Assembly: GCA_002110485.1 (NCBI GenBank)
Contig: MOWL01000048.1
Span: forward strand, 310,001-374,000
DNA from: Emergomyces orientalis
Lineage: Eukaryota > Ascomycota > Eurotiomycetes > Onygenales > Ajellomycetaceae
DNA: 64,000 nucleotides
Direction: 5' to 3'
A program made the position numbers and the translations under genes. Positions 1 to 9,643 of this stretch are shown here, piece after piece (positions within the stretch are counted from its first letter, which is position 1; each line of letters starts with the position of its first letter). The notes under the pieces were generated by a model. The model was not told where the DNA came from and made no database searches. It saw only the letters and a list, made by a program, of their open reading frames with translations.

Positions 1-1447
1 GTCACATACTCCAAAAGTTGGATCTTTCGAATAAGGAAGCTCAACCATTTCAAGGTGATCTTCAGGGAGATCATCGATGATAACCTTAAGGGGTTCCATG
101 ACGACCATCAATCGCGGAACTGTGGTCTCGAGATACCTTCTCACTGATTGCTCAAAGCGGTGTACTTGGATATTGGTCTTCGCTTTGGTAACTCCAAGTT
201 CGTTTACGAAGGAGAGAATAGCTCCGGGAGGCACCCCTCGCCGACGGAGTCCGACAAGGGTGTACAGACGAGGGTCGTCGTATCCTCCGACGTGCCCTCC
301 ATCGATGAGCTTCATAATGTCGCGTTTTGAAAGAATCGTTCCCGTAACATTTAGGCGGCCGTATCTGGAAATATAGTTAGAGGATTCGTGGCCAACCTCG
401 AAGACGAAATGAGGAAACTGACTCTCGTTGCATTGGTTTGTATACTTCTAATTTGTCGCAGAGCCACTCATAAGATACCCGCGACAACTCGAATTCCGTA
501 GTGCACAGGGAGTGCGTGACGCCCTCAAAGCTATCACAGAGGCAATGGGTAAAATCGTACGTAGGGTATATTCTCCATTTATCTCCAGTTCGGAAATGAT
601 GCCTATCCTTCTCGTCGATGACACGATACGCAAAGAGGTCCCACATTTGGGGGTTGCCATTTTCGATATCCTGTTTCATGCGCAGTGCAGCTTCTCCTGG
701 TGCATATTTACCATCCCTCATAGCTCTGAATTCCATAAGAGATTCCTCAATGGGACGGGTACGATGCGCGCATGCAAATCGAGGTTTCCCCTCCCCCTCT
801 CCCCCACCCCGCTGAGCTTGGATTTCGGCCTCTTTGTCTCAATTAATATGAATGTGCTATCTACAAAATGGATTGTTAAATATTAATCACTTACTGTTAC
901 AGTGACAAACATACGCGCCATCCCGTCTGATTAAGTCTTCCGCCAGTTCATAAAGACGATCAAAATTGTCACTGGAATATGTGACCTTGACTGGTGAAAA
1001 CCCCAACCACCTTACAATATCTTCAATGGCGATGAAGTATTTTTCCTCCTCACTCTTAGGGTTCGTATCATCAAATCGAAGATAGCAGTCTCCTCCGTGG
1101 AATCGCGCGAAACCAAAATTAATCGCAATCGCCTTGGAGTGACCGATGTGAAGGTAGCCGTTTGGTTCGGGGGGGAATCGGGTCACTACTTTTTTAACAT
1201 GCTCAGAACCGATTGGCCTTTCATTATAAACGTCGGCAAGGAAGCCGGTCTTGAACATTGAGTCTGGGTCTTCGGAGAAAGCTATAGCGGCGGATTTCTT
1301 TGCCTTTGGCGGGGTAGGGCCCTTGGGCGGCTTGGGAGCCTTTGGGGCTTTTTCTTTGCGCGGCTTTTGGGTATTTGCTGGCGCTTTGGTGCGATCGGGG
1401 AGATCGACTCGAGTCTCCATTGTTTCTGGCTTTTTATTATCGGCCAT
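1..1447 (-). CDS. GLN4: Cytosolic glutaminyl-tRNA synthetase, 3' part missing
   Basis: This enzyme charges tRNA-Gln with glutamine in the cytosol (class I synthetase). Exons read as 1447-895, 837-423 and 364 to beyond the left edge. The splice sites are GTAAGT/GAG, then GTCAGT/TTCCAG, and the frame stays open across both joins. After a short Lys/Pro/Ala-rich head (residues 1-50) the catalytic core begins with RFPPEPNGYLHIGHSKAI, which carries the HIGH signature. It is followed by RFDDTNP and later the AYVCHC segment typical of GlnRS. The KMSKS-like motif would be ILSKRD in the third exon. The anticodon-binding C-terminus lies outside the window. The N-terminal appended domain is short compared with yeast Gln4. 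The gene faces cardiolipin synthase across a 1.2-kb intergenic region. GluRS is the nearest alternative, but the core matches the eukaryotic GlnRS branch. Confidence 0.95.
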
Positions 1448-1932
1448 GAAGGCTCCGCTCTTGACAACCTTTTAGTAGTATACCAGCGGGCAGTTAGCGA
1501 TGGGCAATTCTCACATTCGTTGTTCCAGTCTACTCGACCTAAGCAGCAGTATTTAAAGGCACAAAAGCAGTACTCATACCCTGTACTTGATATAACAAAT
1601 TAATTTGAGCACGGAGAGTGGAAATGTTGTAAACTAGGGTTCTCCAGTGGGGATGGATGGAGTTACTCAAGGAGGGACAGTTCAAGTAAAAATAGTGGGA
1701 TAACTAAAGGCGATCAGTCCCTTATCGATAAGAGATGACTCAGGCTTCAACTGGTGAGGTCACAGAATTGGTATAGAAAAAACACGAAATTTTTGCGGGA
1801 TAGTAGACGGAGGATGTATCTGCTAGTTTCATTCTACTAAATAAAGAATTCAATCCCGCTTTTATATGCAACATCGCCTGAGAAATAATAAATAATCGAG
1901 GTTTGATTTGATAGTGCAATGAAAGAGAATAT

Positions 1933-1938
1933 CACGTG
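1933..1938. promoter_or_regulatory. CACGTG box
   Basis: ATATCACGTGCC in the GlnRS/CRD1 divergent region. It is one of five such boxes in divergent promoters of this window (others at 7870, 17436, 41463 and 45100). Confidence 0.45.
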
Positions 1939-2081
1939 CCCGATGCGATATTTTTCGCCGGAAAAACTAACATCCCGGGTATAAATTCAAGCTCCCAAAA
2001 GCTTCAATTGATCAATTCAGAGACCACAAAACATGCTGTCGGGTTGAAACCCTTTGTATCCCGACCCTCTTATAGTTGCTT

Positions 2082-2218
2082 ACTGCGCCTGGGAATATAA
2101 TCCTATTTTCACTTTTAAATTACCGAATTAGTCCGGCTTAATCGCGCCCAGTTCGCGGATTCCGCCCTCCCTTCAACTTCTGGACAGCCGGACTTAGTTC
2201 CAAATTCCCAGGCCCAGT
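2082..2218. repeat. Foldback (inverted-repeat) element
   Basis: Outer arms 2082-2096 and 2204-2218 are reverse complements at 14 of 15 positions (core GCCTGGGAAT / ATTCCCAGGC). Inner arms 2130-2138 and 2186-2194 are perfect 9-bp complements (AGTCCGGCT / AGCCGGACT). Two nested pairs in the same order give a 137-bp imperfect palindrome with unequal spacers. It could be a MITE relic or a regulatory palindrome. I found no clear target-site duplication. Confidence 0.55.
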
Positions 2219-2654
2219 CAACCAAACCCCTAATCCTGCCATTTTAGGCCTTTATGGTTGCAACTCTACTCATTGGGTGATTTTGTTTTCTTTTCTTCTT
2301 CTTATCTTGCATTATTTGTCGGTTTATACCATTTTTATCGCGGCGGAGTTGGATATATTTATTTTTCCCTCTCCTTTTCACTTCCTGGGAGGTATATAAA
2401 AAGTGACTGCAACCCCAAAAAGCCCGCGGATTATGCTTCAACAATAACACTCACATCTATTCCGAGCTGAGATATTTTCCTCCGCTCTCTCAACATACTT
2501 GTCGACCAGTGGGGTGCCACCGCTCAGTTTTGTCAATTGCCACTTTCAGAGGAGACGCGGGCTGGGAAAACAGTCGATTCATCCCAAGAAAGCTCTCCAA
2601 AAGCCTCATTCGCATACGGTGTTGGACTACTTAGTAGTGTACGTGATGACAAAC

Positions 2655-4879
2655 ATGAGCTTGCATCCCTTTTCATGGGCATCTCGAATTAGCTCTCGAT
2701 CACCTGGTCACTCACCGTGGACGGAATCTGCCCTTTGGAATATTGGAGGAACCAAAGGCGTATATTCACGATTGGCTTATACACCAAGCCGGAGCTATTG
2801 CTTATCACGGCTATATCATGGACCCAACATCTCCGAAGGGTTGAAACATGCCCAGACTACCTTAGGCCATCCAGAAGAGCCGCCAAAGTTCAGGTGAGTT
2901 ATGATCTCCAAAAGACGCATGAGGAGCCATTTCCCCATCCACAATCATTTGTTGTGCTTTTAGCGCATGCTGCTTTTTGTCTTAACTCATTTAATATGAC
3001 TGTTGTTAGAAAATTTTCGACTTTTGTTTCCAAACCGATGAATCGTGGCCAAGTGGTTCCGCTTGGCTGGACGTCCTCAGGACGAAGATTTTTAAGCACA
3101 AAGCCGCCATCAGGAAAATTTAATGACGATAAGAATCAGCCGAACACGTAAGTAACTATTGATGTAGCTTCTCGGCATTTCCCTTTGAATTGATGGGCAA
3201 ACCTTTGCCAAACGCGACCCTTGTGTGATTACACACCACCCTTAACATTCCGATAATACGATTGAACGTATAAATCGCAATTGTTATTTCGAAATTTCAA
3301 ATATCATGCTGTATACACTTGGCGCCATATTTTCCGGATTAGCCTAACATTAGAATAGCGGCCCGACATCGAAAACTGCCCGCCTGCTCTCCCGTCTCCC
3401 CCTCCCAGTTCACGAAAACATCTACACGATTCCCAATATCTTGACTTTTTCCCGTCTAGCTGCCGCACCCGTGATTGGATATTGCATCCTGCATTCCCAT
3501 GACACCTTGGCACTTTCCCTTTTTGCCTATGCCTCTATCACTGATCTTGTGGATGGTTATATTGCGAGAAAATTCAACCAACAAACCGTGGTTGGGACTG
3601 TTATTGATCCAATGGCAGACAAAACTCTCATGACCATAGGAGTTATCTGTCTTGCCGTCAAGTCATCGATCCCAGGTATTTTTCCCGCAGAATCCGTCTT
3701 TCCAGGCAGTCTATATACATGTTAAACGTACAGCAAGAAAGGAAGTATTAACATGAAAATTTACAGTATGGTTAGCCGGCTTCATTCTTGCCCGCGACAT
3801 CGGACTGGCTATTTCCGCCATCTACTACAGATGGATCTCGCTTCCACCGCCCAAGACAATGGCGAGGTACTGGGACTTCTCGCTCCCATCGGCCGAGGTG
3901 AAGCCGACAACGATATCAAAGGTTAACACTGCGTTGCAGCTGCTACTTATTGGGTCTGCCATGGCCATGCCAGTCGTGCCAGAGGCGATCTTGGCGGCTT
4001 GGAGTTTACATGAAGGAATGACCGGCTTGCAGTAAGTTGTGCCCCAAACCCATCTCGTTTTCTCATATTCTTAAAGTTGGAATATAATGGTGAATTTCTC
4101 TTTTCCACCATTTCCTTTTGCCCCTTCTTTGGCAACTTTTTCCTTCATCATTTTGTCCCTCCCTTCTCTTACTTTCTTCGGTTTTGCTTTCGTTTTGAAA
4201 TTGGGTAACGACCTGGAATGGCTGCTATAAAATGGCTCTCCGTTAAGGAACAAGTACATACGACCATAGGGAGTGGAAAACAGGGCTTCCCGTCCGCTCA
4301 GCCATACTTAAGCCACTCGCCGGCCGGTTAGTAGTTGGGTGGGTGACCACCAGCGAATCCCGGCTGTCGTATGTTTTTTTATGGGCGGGCTTTTTGGGCT
4401 TTTTGGTCTTTTATTGTCTGCTATTCTTTGTCTTTCCATTCTCTGCTATTTTCTGTCGTTGCTTATGAGATGTTGGCTTCCTTGGTGTGGGTTTGTTGCT
4501 CCCAAAGTTGTTCGATTGGGAATTTTGGGTGAGCATTAGCAAAGCTCAGTCACGTGCACATTTTTGGGAACCACAAATAGTTGGCCAAACCCCTTCCATT
4601 GTTCCCTTTTTACAATTGCGGTTCGCACAAAATGCCTCAATGATTTAAATTCTATCTTACTTCGGATGGAAGAGTAAAAACTACATCAAGTTGGAAACTA
4701 ACCTTTTTTTCTTCTTTTTGTATAGATACATCGTCGCCGGCACAACCGTCTGGTCAGGGGCCAGCTACGTCTACTCGAAGGATGCCGTCAAGATTCTCAC
4801 GGCGGAGGAGATTGAGAATAGATCAGATTTGAAGCGGAAGAATGAGGAGGAGGAGATGAAGAAGATTGAGAAGAAGTAG
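2655..4879 (+). CDS. CRD1: Cardiolipin synthase (mitochondrial)
   Basis: It joins CDP-diacylglycerol and phosphatidylglycerol to make cardiolipin at the mitochondrial inner membrane. Exons are 2655-2893, 3010-3147, 3359-3675, 3767-4031 and 4726-4879, giving about 370 residues. All joins keep phase; the third exon uses acceptor GAATAG with a CTAAC branch just upstream. The CDP-alcohol phosphotransferase signature is visible near residues 188-211: DLVDGYIAR, eight residues, then G-x3-D-x3-D (GTVIDPMAD). Hydrophobic segments flank it. The Arg/Ser-rich N-terminus fits a mitochondrial presequence. I chose ATG 2655 for that reason; 2646 and 2499 are in frame and possible. The last intron is 694 bp, far longer than the others, because it contains a 5S rRNA gene. 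The C-terminus is a charged Glu/Lys tail. Confidence 0.92.
4226..4232 (+). promoter_or_regulatory. TATA-like element upstream of 5S rRNA gene
   Basis: TATAAAA sits 24-30 bp before the 5S transcript start. Several fungal 5S genes carry an upstream TATA-like box at about this distance in addition to the internal control region. Function here is inferred from position. Confidence 0.6.
4256..4374 (+). rRNA. 5S ribosomal RNA, nested in the CRD1 intron
   Basis: A full-length 119-nt 5S rRNA on the same strand as, and inside the last intron (4032-4725) of, the cardiolipin synthase gene. The ends pair perfectly as helix I: 4256-4264 (ACATACGAC) with 4366-4374 (GTCGTATGT). Helix II pairs GAGTGG (4271-4276) with CCACTC (4313-4318). 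As I remember other filamentous fungi, these arms read GTGTGG/CCACAC, so the two differences compensate each other, which argues for a functional copy. The conserved core TAGTTGGGTGGGTGACCACC (internal control region side) is intact. A TATA-like box precedes it and a T7 run follows. Dispersed single 5S genes, rather than tandem arrays, are normal for Pezizomycotina. An intronic position is less usual. Confidence 0.95.
4374..4380 (+). terminator. RNA polymerase III terminator of 5S gene
   Basis: A run of seven T residues directly at the end of helix I of the 5S gene, the standard Pol III stop signal. It lies within the CRD1 intron, so the Pol II transcript passes through it. Confidence 0.85.
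4551..4556. promoter_or_regulatory. CACGTG box inside CRD1 intron
   Basis: TCACGTGCAC lies about 177 bp downstream of the 5S gene and 170 bp before the last CRD1 exon. It has the same core as the boxes in several divergent promoters here. Its role is unknown. Confidence 0.35.
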
Positions 4880-5603
4880 AGCCGTTTGGCTATGTATGAG
4901 CAAATGAGTCCCTTGTCTTTCCTTTTGGTGGGCTTTGGACGAGAAAGGGAGATGGATGATTTAGTATATAGCCAAGGTGTAGGCATCTTTGTGTATAGTA
5001 GTTCTAAAATTTATTGTAATATTGTAGTATTGTACATGTTTGGGCTCGATATACGTACATTTGGTCGCGCACTTGTCTTCTTGCCTTGAACGAGTTTTGA
5101 CGAAGGCAGATCAGGCCCCACATATATATATTTTCGAAGGGAAAATACAGATTATATTGAACAATATCATATTGACACGTTATTTTTTATAAAGCTGTGC
5201 CTATATGGTAGTAAAAATTGCAACAATTGTAACAGATAAAATAATAAAGTTCTTTCTCGTGCCATCCATCCGTCCGTATAAGATACACAACCAACAAGCC
5301 GGCACAAAAAATTCCAACTGCCAATAGAAAAGGGGGAATCGCGAAGACGATACGCCAAGAGTATTTAACGCCCTACCCCAACATAATATCTATGCAAAAG
5401 ATGTCCAAAAGAAAACATACCATATTATACACCATCCGTCCCACAAAGAGGTTGAGTATCAAACGCTTGAAAGGGTGGGGGAAATTTCCACCCAATTCAA
5501 CTAACAGAAATGCCGAAAGACAATGGACGCCTCGTACATGTACATGAATAAAATACAGGGAATATATACTCGTGGGAAACCTTTTTGCGACAAGGCACGC
5601 AGA
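4880..5603. other. Convergent intergenic region, CRD1 / MTO1
   Basis: A stretch of 724 bp of 3' untranslated and spacer sequence between two converging genes. It is AT-rich and holds no open frame with recognisable protein features. Confidence 0.6.
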
Positions 5604-7770
5604 TCACATCGAAGACGCAACCCTTGCCGCCTCATCAGACACATCCAGATCATCGTCAGCCTTTAGTGGAGATTGATCCCGCACCTGACCGCCAGTGGTT
5701 TTACGAACGTACACCAACAACTTCAACGCAGCGACAGGTGTCATCCCTTCAATCCTACGGGCCATGCCTATACTCTCCGGCCGAACCCTTTCCAGCGCCG
5801 CCCTCTCCTCACCACTCAAGCCAGTAATTAGTGAATAGTCCATATCCGGCGGGAGAAGGAGGGCCTCATCCTTCTCGAAATTGCGCGCTCTGTCTGCGTG
5901 AATTTTAACGTATGGGGCATAGCGGCCTTCGATTGCGACGCGGTGCTTGATCTCTGGCGGGAATGAGGAGGGTGTATATGCCATCCCGCTCTTTGATGAT
6001 GATGGGTCAATGTGCGGGATGATGTCGTCCATGGAGATGTCCCGTAGACGGAGTAGGTCGAAAGCAGAGCGGACGTTGTTGTCATAGTGGACACCGAAAC
6101 CTTTCCGCGACCACACCGCTGATGGAAATTTGGTGTTTTCAAGTAGTGTTTGTAGTTCCATGATTTGTGCTTGGACCTGGCTGAAGTGTTTCCAGCGCGT
6201 ATCGCCGACTACGCCAACCTCGCGGCCACGGGCAGTGAGCCGTAGATCGGCGTTATCGGAGCGGGTGGAGATGCGATACTCGCTTCGCGATGTGAACATC
6301 CGGTACGGCTCGGAGACACCTTTAGTGATGAGATCGTCGACCATGATGCCGATGAAACCGTCCGAGCGGGAAAGGGTGAATGGAGCTTTGGATTTAGAGG
6401 CCAAACCGGCATTGATACCAGCTAAAATCCCTTGTCCTGCGGCTTCTTCGTATCCCGTAGTGCCATTGATCTGGCCAGCGAGATAGAGGCCACTGATTAA
6501 TTTGGTTTCTAGCGTTGGCCGCAGAGAACGTGGATCGACATAGTCGTATTCTACCCCATAACCAGCTTGGAGCATATGGACATTTTTTAGCCCGGCAACC
6601 GTTCGAAGCATGGCAAGTTGCGCATCGGCGGGGATAGTCATAGAGATGCCGTTCGGGTAAATAACTTCATCAGGCGCGAAGCCCTCCGGCTCCAGCCAGA
6701 TCATATGTCGCTGTTTGTCTTTAAACCGGATAATTTTGGATTCGAGGGATGGACAATATCTAGGGCCTTTTACCGTCTCGCGAATGTGGATGGATTTGTC
6801 AAGATTGTCCCTGACAATCTGGTGGGCTGCTTCATTGGTATAAGTGGACCAGCAAGGGAGCTGGTCTTCGTCGTTAACATCCACTCTCTTATTGAGGTAA
6901 GAAAATGGGACAGGTGGAGAGTCTCCTGGTTGGACTTGAAGGCTCGAAAAGTCAATCGTCTTCTTGTCAAGTCGAGGAGGCGTGCCGGTCTTTAATCGAC
7001 CAAGCTGGAATCCAGCTTCACGTAAAGACTTGCCTAACCCAAACGTGGCTGCTTCTCCCATACGACCTGAGGGGAAAACGTCAAGCCCAATATGTATCTC
7101 TCCGCCGAGGAACGTGCCTGTTGTAATAATCACCCGTCCAGTCGGTATCACCTCACCAGACTCCAGCCGTACGCCGACAATTTTCCCCTGCGAACCAGCA
7201 GGTAAATTATCCTTTGAAACAATAATATCCCCCACTTTCCCCTCCACAATGCTCAACCCGGGTGTATTGCTCAATTCCTCCAACATATTTTTCCGATATA
7301 GCACACGATCGATCTGGGCTCTGGGCCCCCATACGGCCTCCCCCTTGGACCTGTTCAATATCCGAAATTGAATCCCCGCCTTATCAGCAACCTTCCCCGC
7401 CACCCCATCTAGCGCATCAATCTCCCGTATCATGGTCCCCTTGCCAATTCCTCCGATACTGGGGTTGCATGAGCAGACTCCTATATTCGAGCGAGATGGG
7501 GTTACGAGGGCGGTCTGGGCTCCCAGCCTGGCAGCAGCAGCACATGCTTCTGAACCGGCATGGCCGCCTCCAATTACGACAACATCATAAGGCCTAAACG
7601 ATAATTATATATTAGTAAAAACTCACAACACTACCACTGAGGGATCAATTACGGAATACTAACTGGACATCAGTGTTCACTGTTGCAAAATTTCTGACAT
7701 TTCGGGCCGGTTTTGAACGAGTAACCCAGGCCCAGCGGAGTGCTGTCAATGGCCGCGTTCTCAAATACAT
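5604..7770 (-). CDS. MTO1: Mitochondrial tRNA U34 modification enzyme MTO1 (GidA family)
   Basis: This FAD enzyme works with the GTPase MSS1 to install the carboxymethylaminomethyl group on wobble uridine of mitochondrial tRNAs. Exons are 7770-7664 and 7593-5604 (about 698 residues, usual for the family). The donor is GTTAGT and the acceptor TTTAG, joined in phase 2. The first exon is an Arg-rich, acid-free presequence (MYLRTRPLTALRWAW...), as expected for import. The FAD dinucleotide motif GGGHAGSEA follows at residues 44-52, then NPSIGGIGKG and, further on, GTFLGGEIHIG and GYEEAAGQG, all GidA signatures. The C-terminal helical tRNA-binding region is present (AIEGRYAPYV, ITGLSGEERAAL, RIEGMTPVA). 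It shares a 337-bp divergent promoter with acireductone dioxygenase. Confidence 0.96.
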
Positions 7771-8107
7771 CGTAACGGCCAGTATAAATCCAGATTTTCT
7801 TCCACAGACTGGTCCATCTGCAGACCTTGCTGTCGTCGACTGCTGGTATCAGAAAAATGATAAGAGTTGCACGTGATTTTCGTCGAGATTTTCCTCTAGG
7901 AAAGCTTAATAATCCTCTCCAACCAATTGAATCTCACAATCAAGAGCTGCAGCCGATAAATGAGGCTCAGAACTATATAAATTATACAAACGACTGTCAA
8001 ACAACATCTTCTTCTCTTCACCCTCCATTATTGCCGGCTTTGTTTAACTCTCCTTATACTCTTACTTTAGATATACTGTAGCAATCGTTTATCCCAGATT
8101 TTCCAAG
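7771..8107. promoter_or_regulatory. Divergent promoter, MTO1 / acireductone dioxygenase
   Basis: The region is 337 bp long with a CACGTG box at 7870-7875 (TGCACGTGAT), roughly 100 bp from the MTO1 start and 235 bp from the other start. An ACTATATAAAT segment near 7972-7982 is a possible TATA element for the plus-strand gene. Confidence 0.55.
7870..7875. promoter_or_regulatory. CACGTG box
   Basis: TGCACGTGAT between MTO1 and acireductone dioxygenase. Confidence 0.45.
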
Positions 8108-8881
8108 ATGAAGGCTTACTGGTACGATAACCAACCTGTATGTTACCTCATCTCCATACCCCTCATCCACCCCTGGGCCAACCCCTTCCGCTGGCCAAAA
8201 TATGCCAGTCATATCTATACTAACATCCACCTCGATAGGGAGACCAACGCCTGCCCCACGACTCCGGTCGTTCTGTTGACCCCTCCTACCTCTCCACCAT
8301 CGGAGTGCTCTATCGCCATTGCCCCACCGTATCCGTCGTCGACGCCCTAGCTAAAGATCGTGGCTACAAGAACCGCGATGAGATCATCGTGTCACCCGAG
8401 AAAATGGGTGATGTGTACGAGGATAAAGTGAAGATGTTCTTCCATGAGCATCTGCATGAGGACGAGGAGATTCGGTATATACTTGACGGAGAAGGGTTCT
8501 TCGATGTGCGGAGCAAGGATGATGAGTGGGTGCGGATTCGGTTGGGAAAGGGGGATTTGATTGTGTTGCCTGCGGGTATTTATCATCGGTTTACGACGGA
8601 TGAAAAGAATGTGAGTTTTTCTTTTTTTTTTGGCTTTTGGAGTAAATTGGGGAGAGGTGGTGGGTGTTGAGAGGTGGATGAAGGAAGAACGGGCGCGGGT
8701 CGATGGTTGGATATGAATACATGTTAACCCCTATCACCTACCTCGAAAAATACAGTACGTTAAAGCCATGCGCCTCTTCCAAGACGAGCCAAAATGGACG
8801 CCCCTGAACCGTGCGCCGGAACTCGATGCAAACCAGCATCGCAAAGCATACGTCGAGACCCTTACTTCTTCCTCTTCTTAG
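8108..8881 (+). CDS. ADI1: Acireductone dioxygenase (methionine salvage)
   Basis: It oxidises acireductone to 2-keto-4-methylthiobutyrate and formate in the methionine salvage pathway with bound Fe2+ (the Ni2+ form does a different cleavage). Exons are 8108-8137, 8239-8610 and 8756-8881, giving 175 residues, the usual size. The 30-nt first exon encodes MKAYWYDNQP. The second starts with GDQRLPHD, a family hallmark. Cupin metal ligands are visible as FFHEHLHEDEE (around residue 79) and, later, GIYHRFT. All three exons are needed to build the known fold, which supports the splice model. Cytosolic and nuclear location is inferred from the family. Confidence 0.96.
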
Positions 8882-9643
8882 TCCCTTGTTGATTGCGACA
8901 CGACGGCCTCCCTTTTCTCATTCACTTGTTTCCTTTGTGGTCAAGAGGAAGCAAAGATAATTTTTTCTTTTTAAAGATCATGCACGAAACTATGGCCATG
9001 CCTTAAATGGGACAAATTAGCATGCTGAGCCTTCGTTGTGCTGTTGCTGCCCCGGACAAATTCCAGCTTGCATATGCATGCCGACAGGGCGGATTGGAGG
9101 GTTAATGGATGATACGTATGCTGTTCTAGACATTATTTTTAGGATGAACTCGGACTATATATGAAATGCTTGATGGCGACTGTTTATTTGTGTAAAGATT
9201 CAATGGGGATTGGGGGAGAGGGGGGGGGTGGATTTGCGTAAGGAGAACAGTTTTCTTGACGACCTGCAGATACCCCTTGGGAATAATATAATGAATTATC
9301 TTTGTTGCTTCCTGGGAAGAAAAGGGTAGTGGACCCGGGCCAATTAATGTTAGTTAGTTCGGAATATGATTTTGAATCTTTTATAATAATGCATCATGAA
9401 TTGTCTGCCGCATTCAACTATACGCCATAAAATATCCAAGGCAACAAAATGCAAATGCGGATAGATATACAAAACAAGAATAAAGCGTAGGAATACACAT
9501 GGCAATGCTACCAAATACCGACCTCCATCCTGGATACTATATATGTATAAAGATAAGAAGACCACATGCATTATCCCAACACAAGATGCAAAAGAAAAGT
9601 GTAAAAATGCCGGGCCCCTGGCTCGCTCCATAATCCTTATCAG
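8882..9643. other. Convergent intergenic region, ADI1 / MMM1
   Basis: This 762-bp spacer with 3' untranslated regions is AT-rich toward MMM1. A G-rich run lies near 9210-9230. No supported gene was found. Confidence 0.6.

Larger units (their letters stand above)
1448..2654. promoter_or_regulatory. Divergent intergenic region, GlnRS / cardiolipin synthase
   Basis: About 1.2 kb without a supported gene. It holds a CACGTG box at 1933-1938, a small GTCGGG/CCCGAC inverted repeat at 2038-2065, and a larger foldback at 2082-2218 (listed separately). An open frame from 2499 runs in phase into the first cardiolipin synthase exon, so the true start of that gene could lie further left than annotated. 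Confidence 0.6.

Noticed and set aside
377..886. Plus-strand frame 512-886 opposite GlnRS
   Set aside because: It is antisense to the second GlnRS exon, which has clear family motifs; no features of its own.
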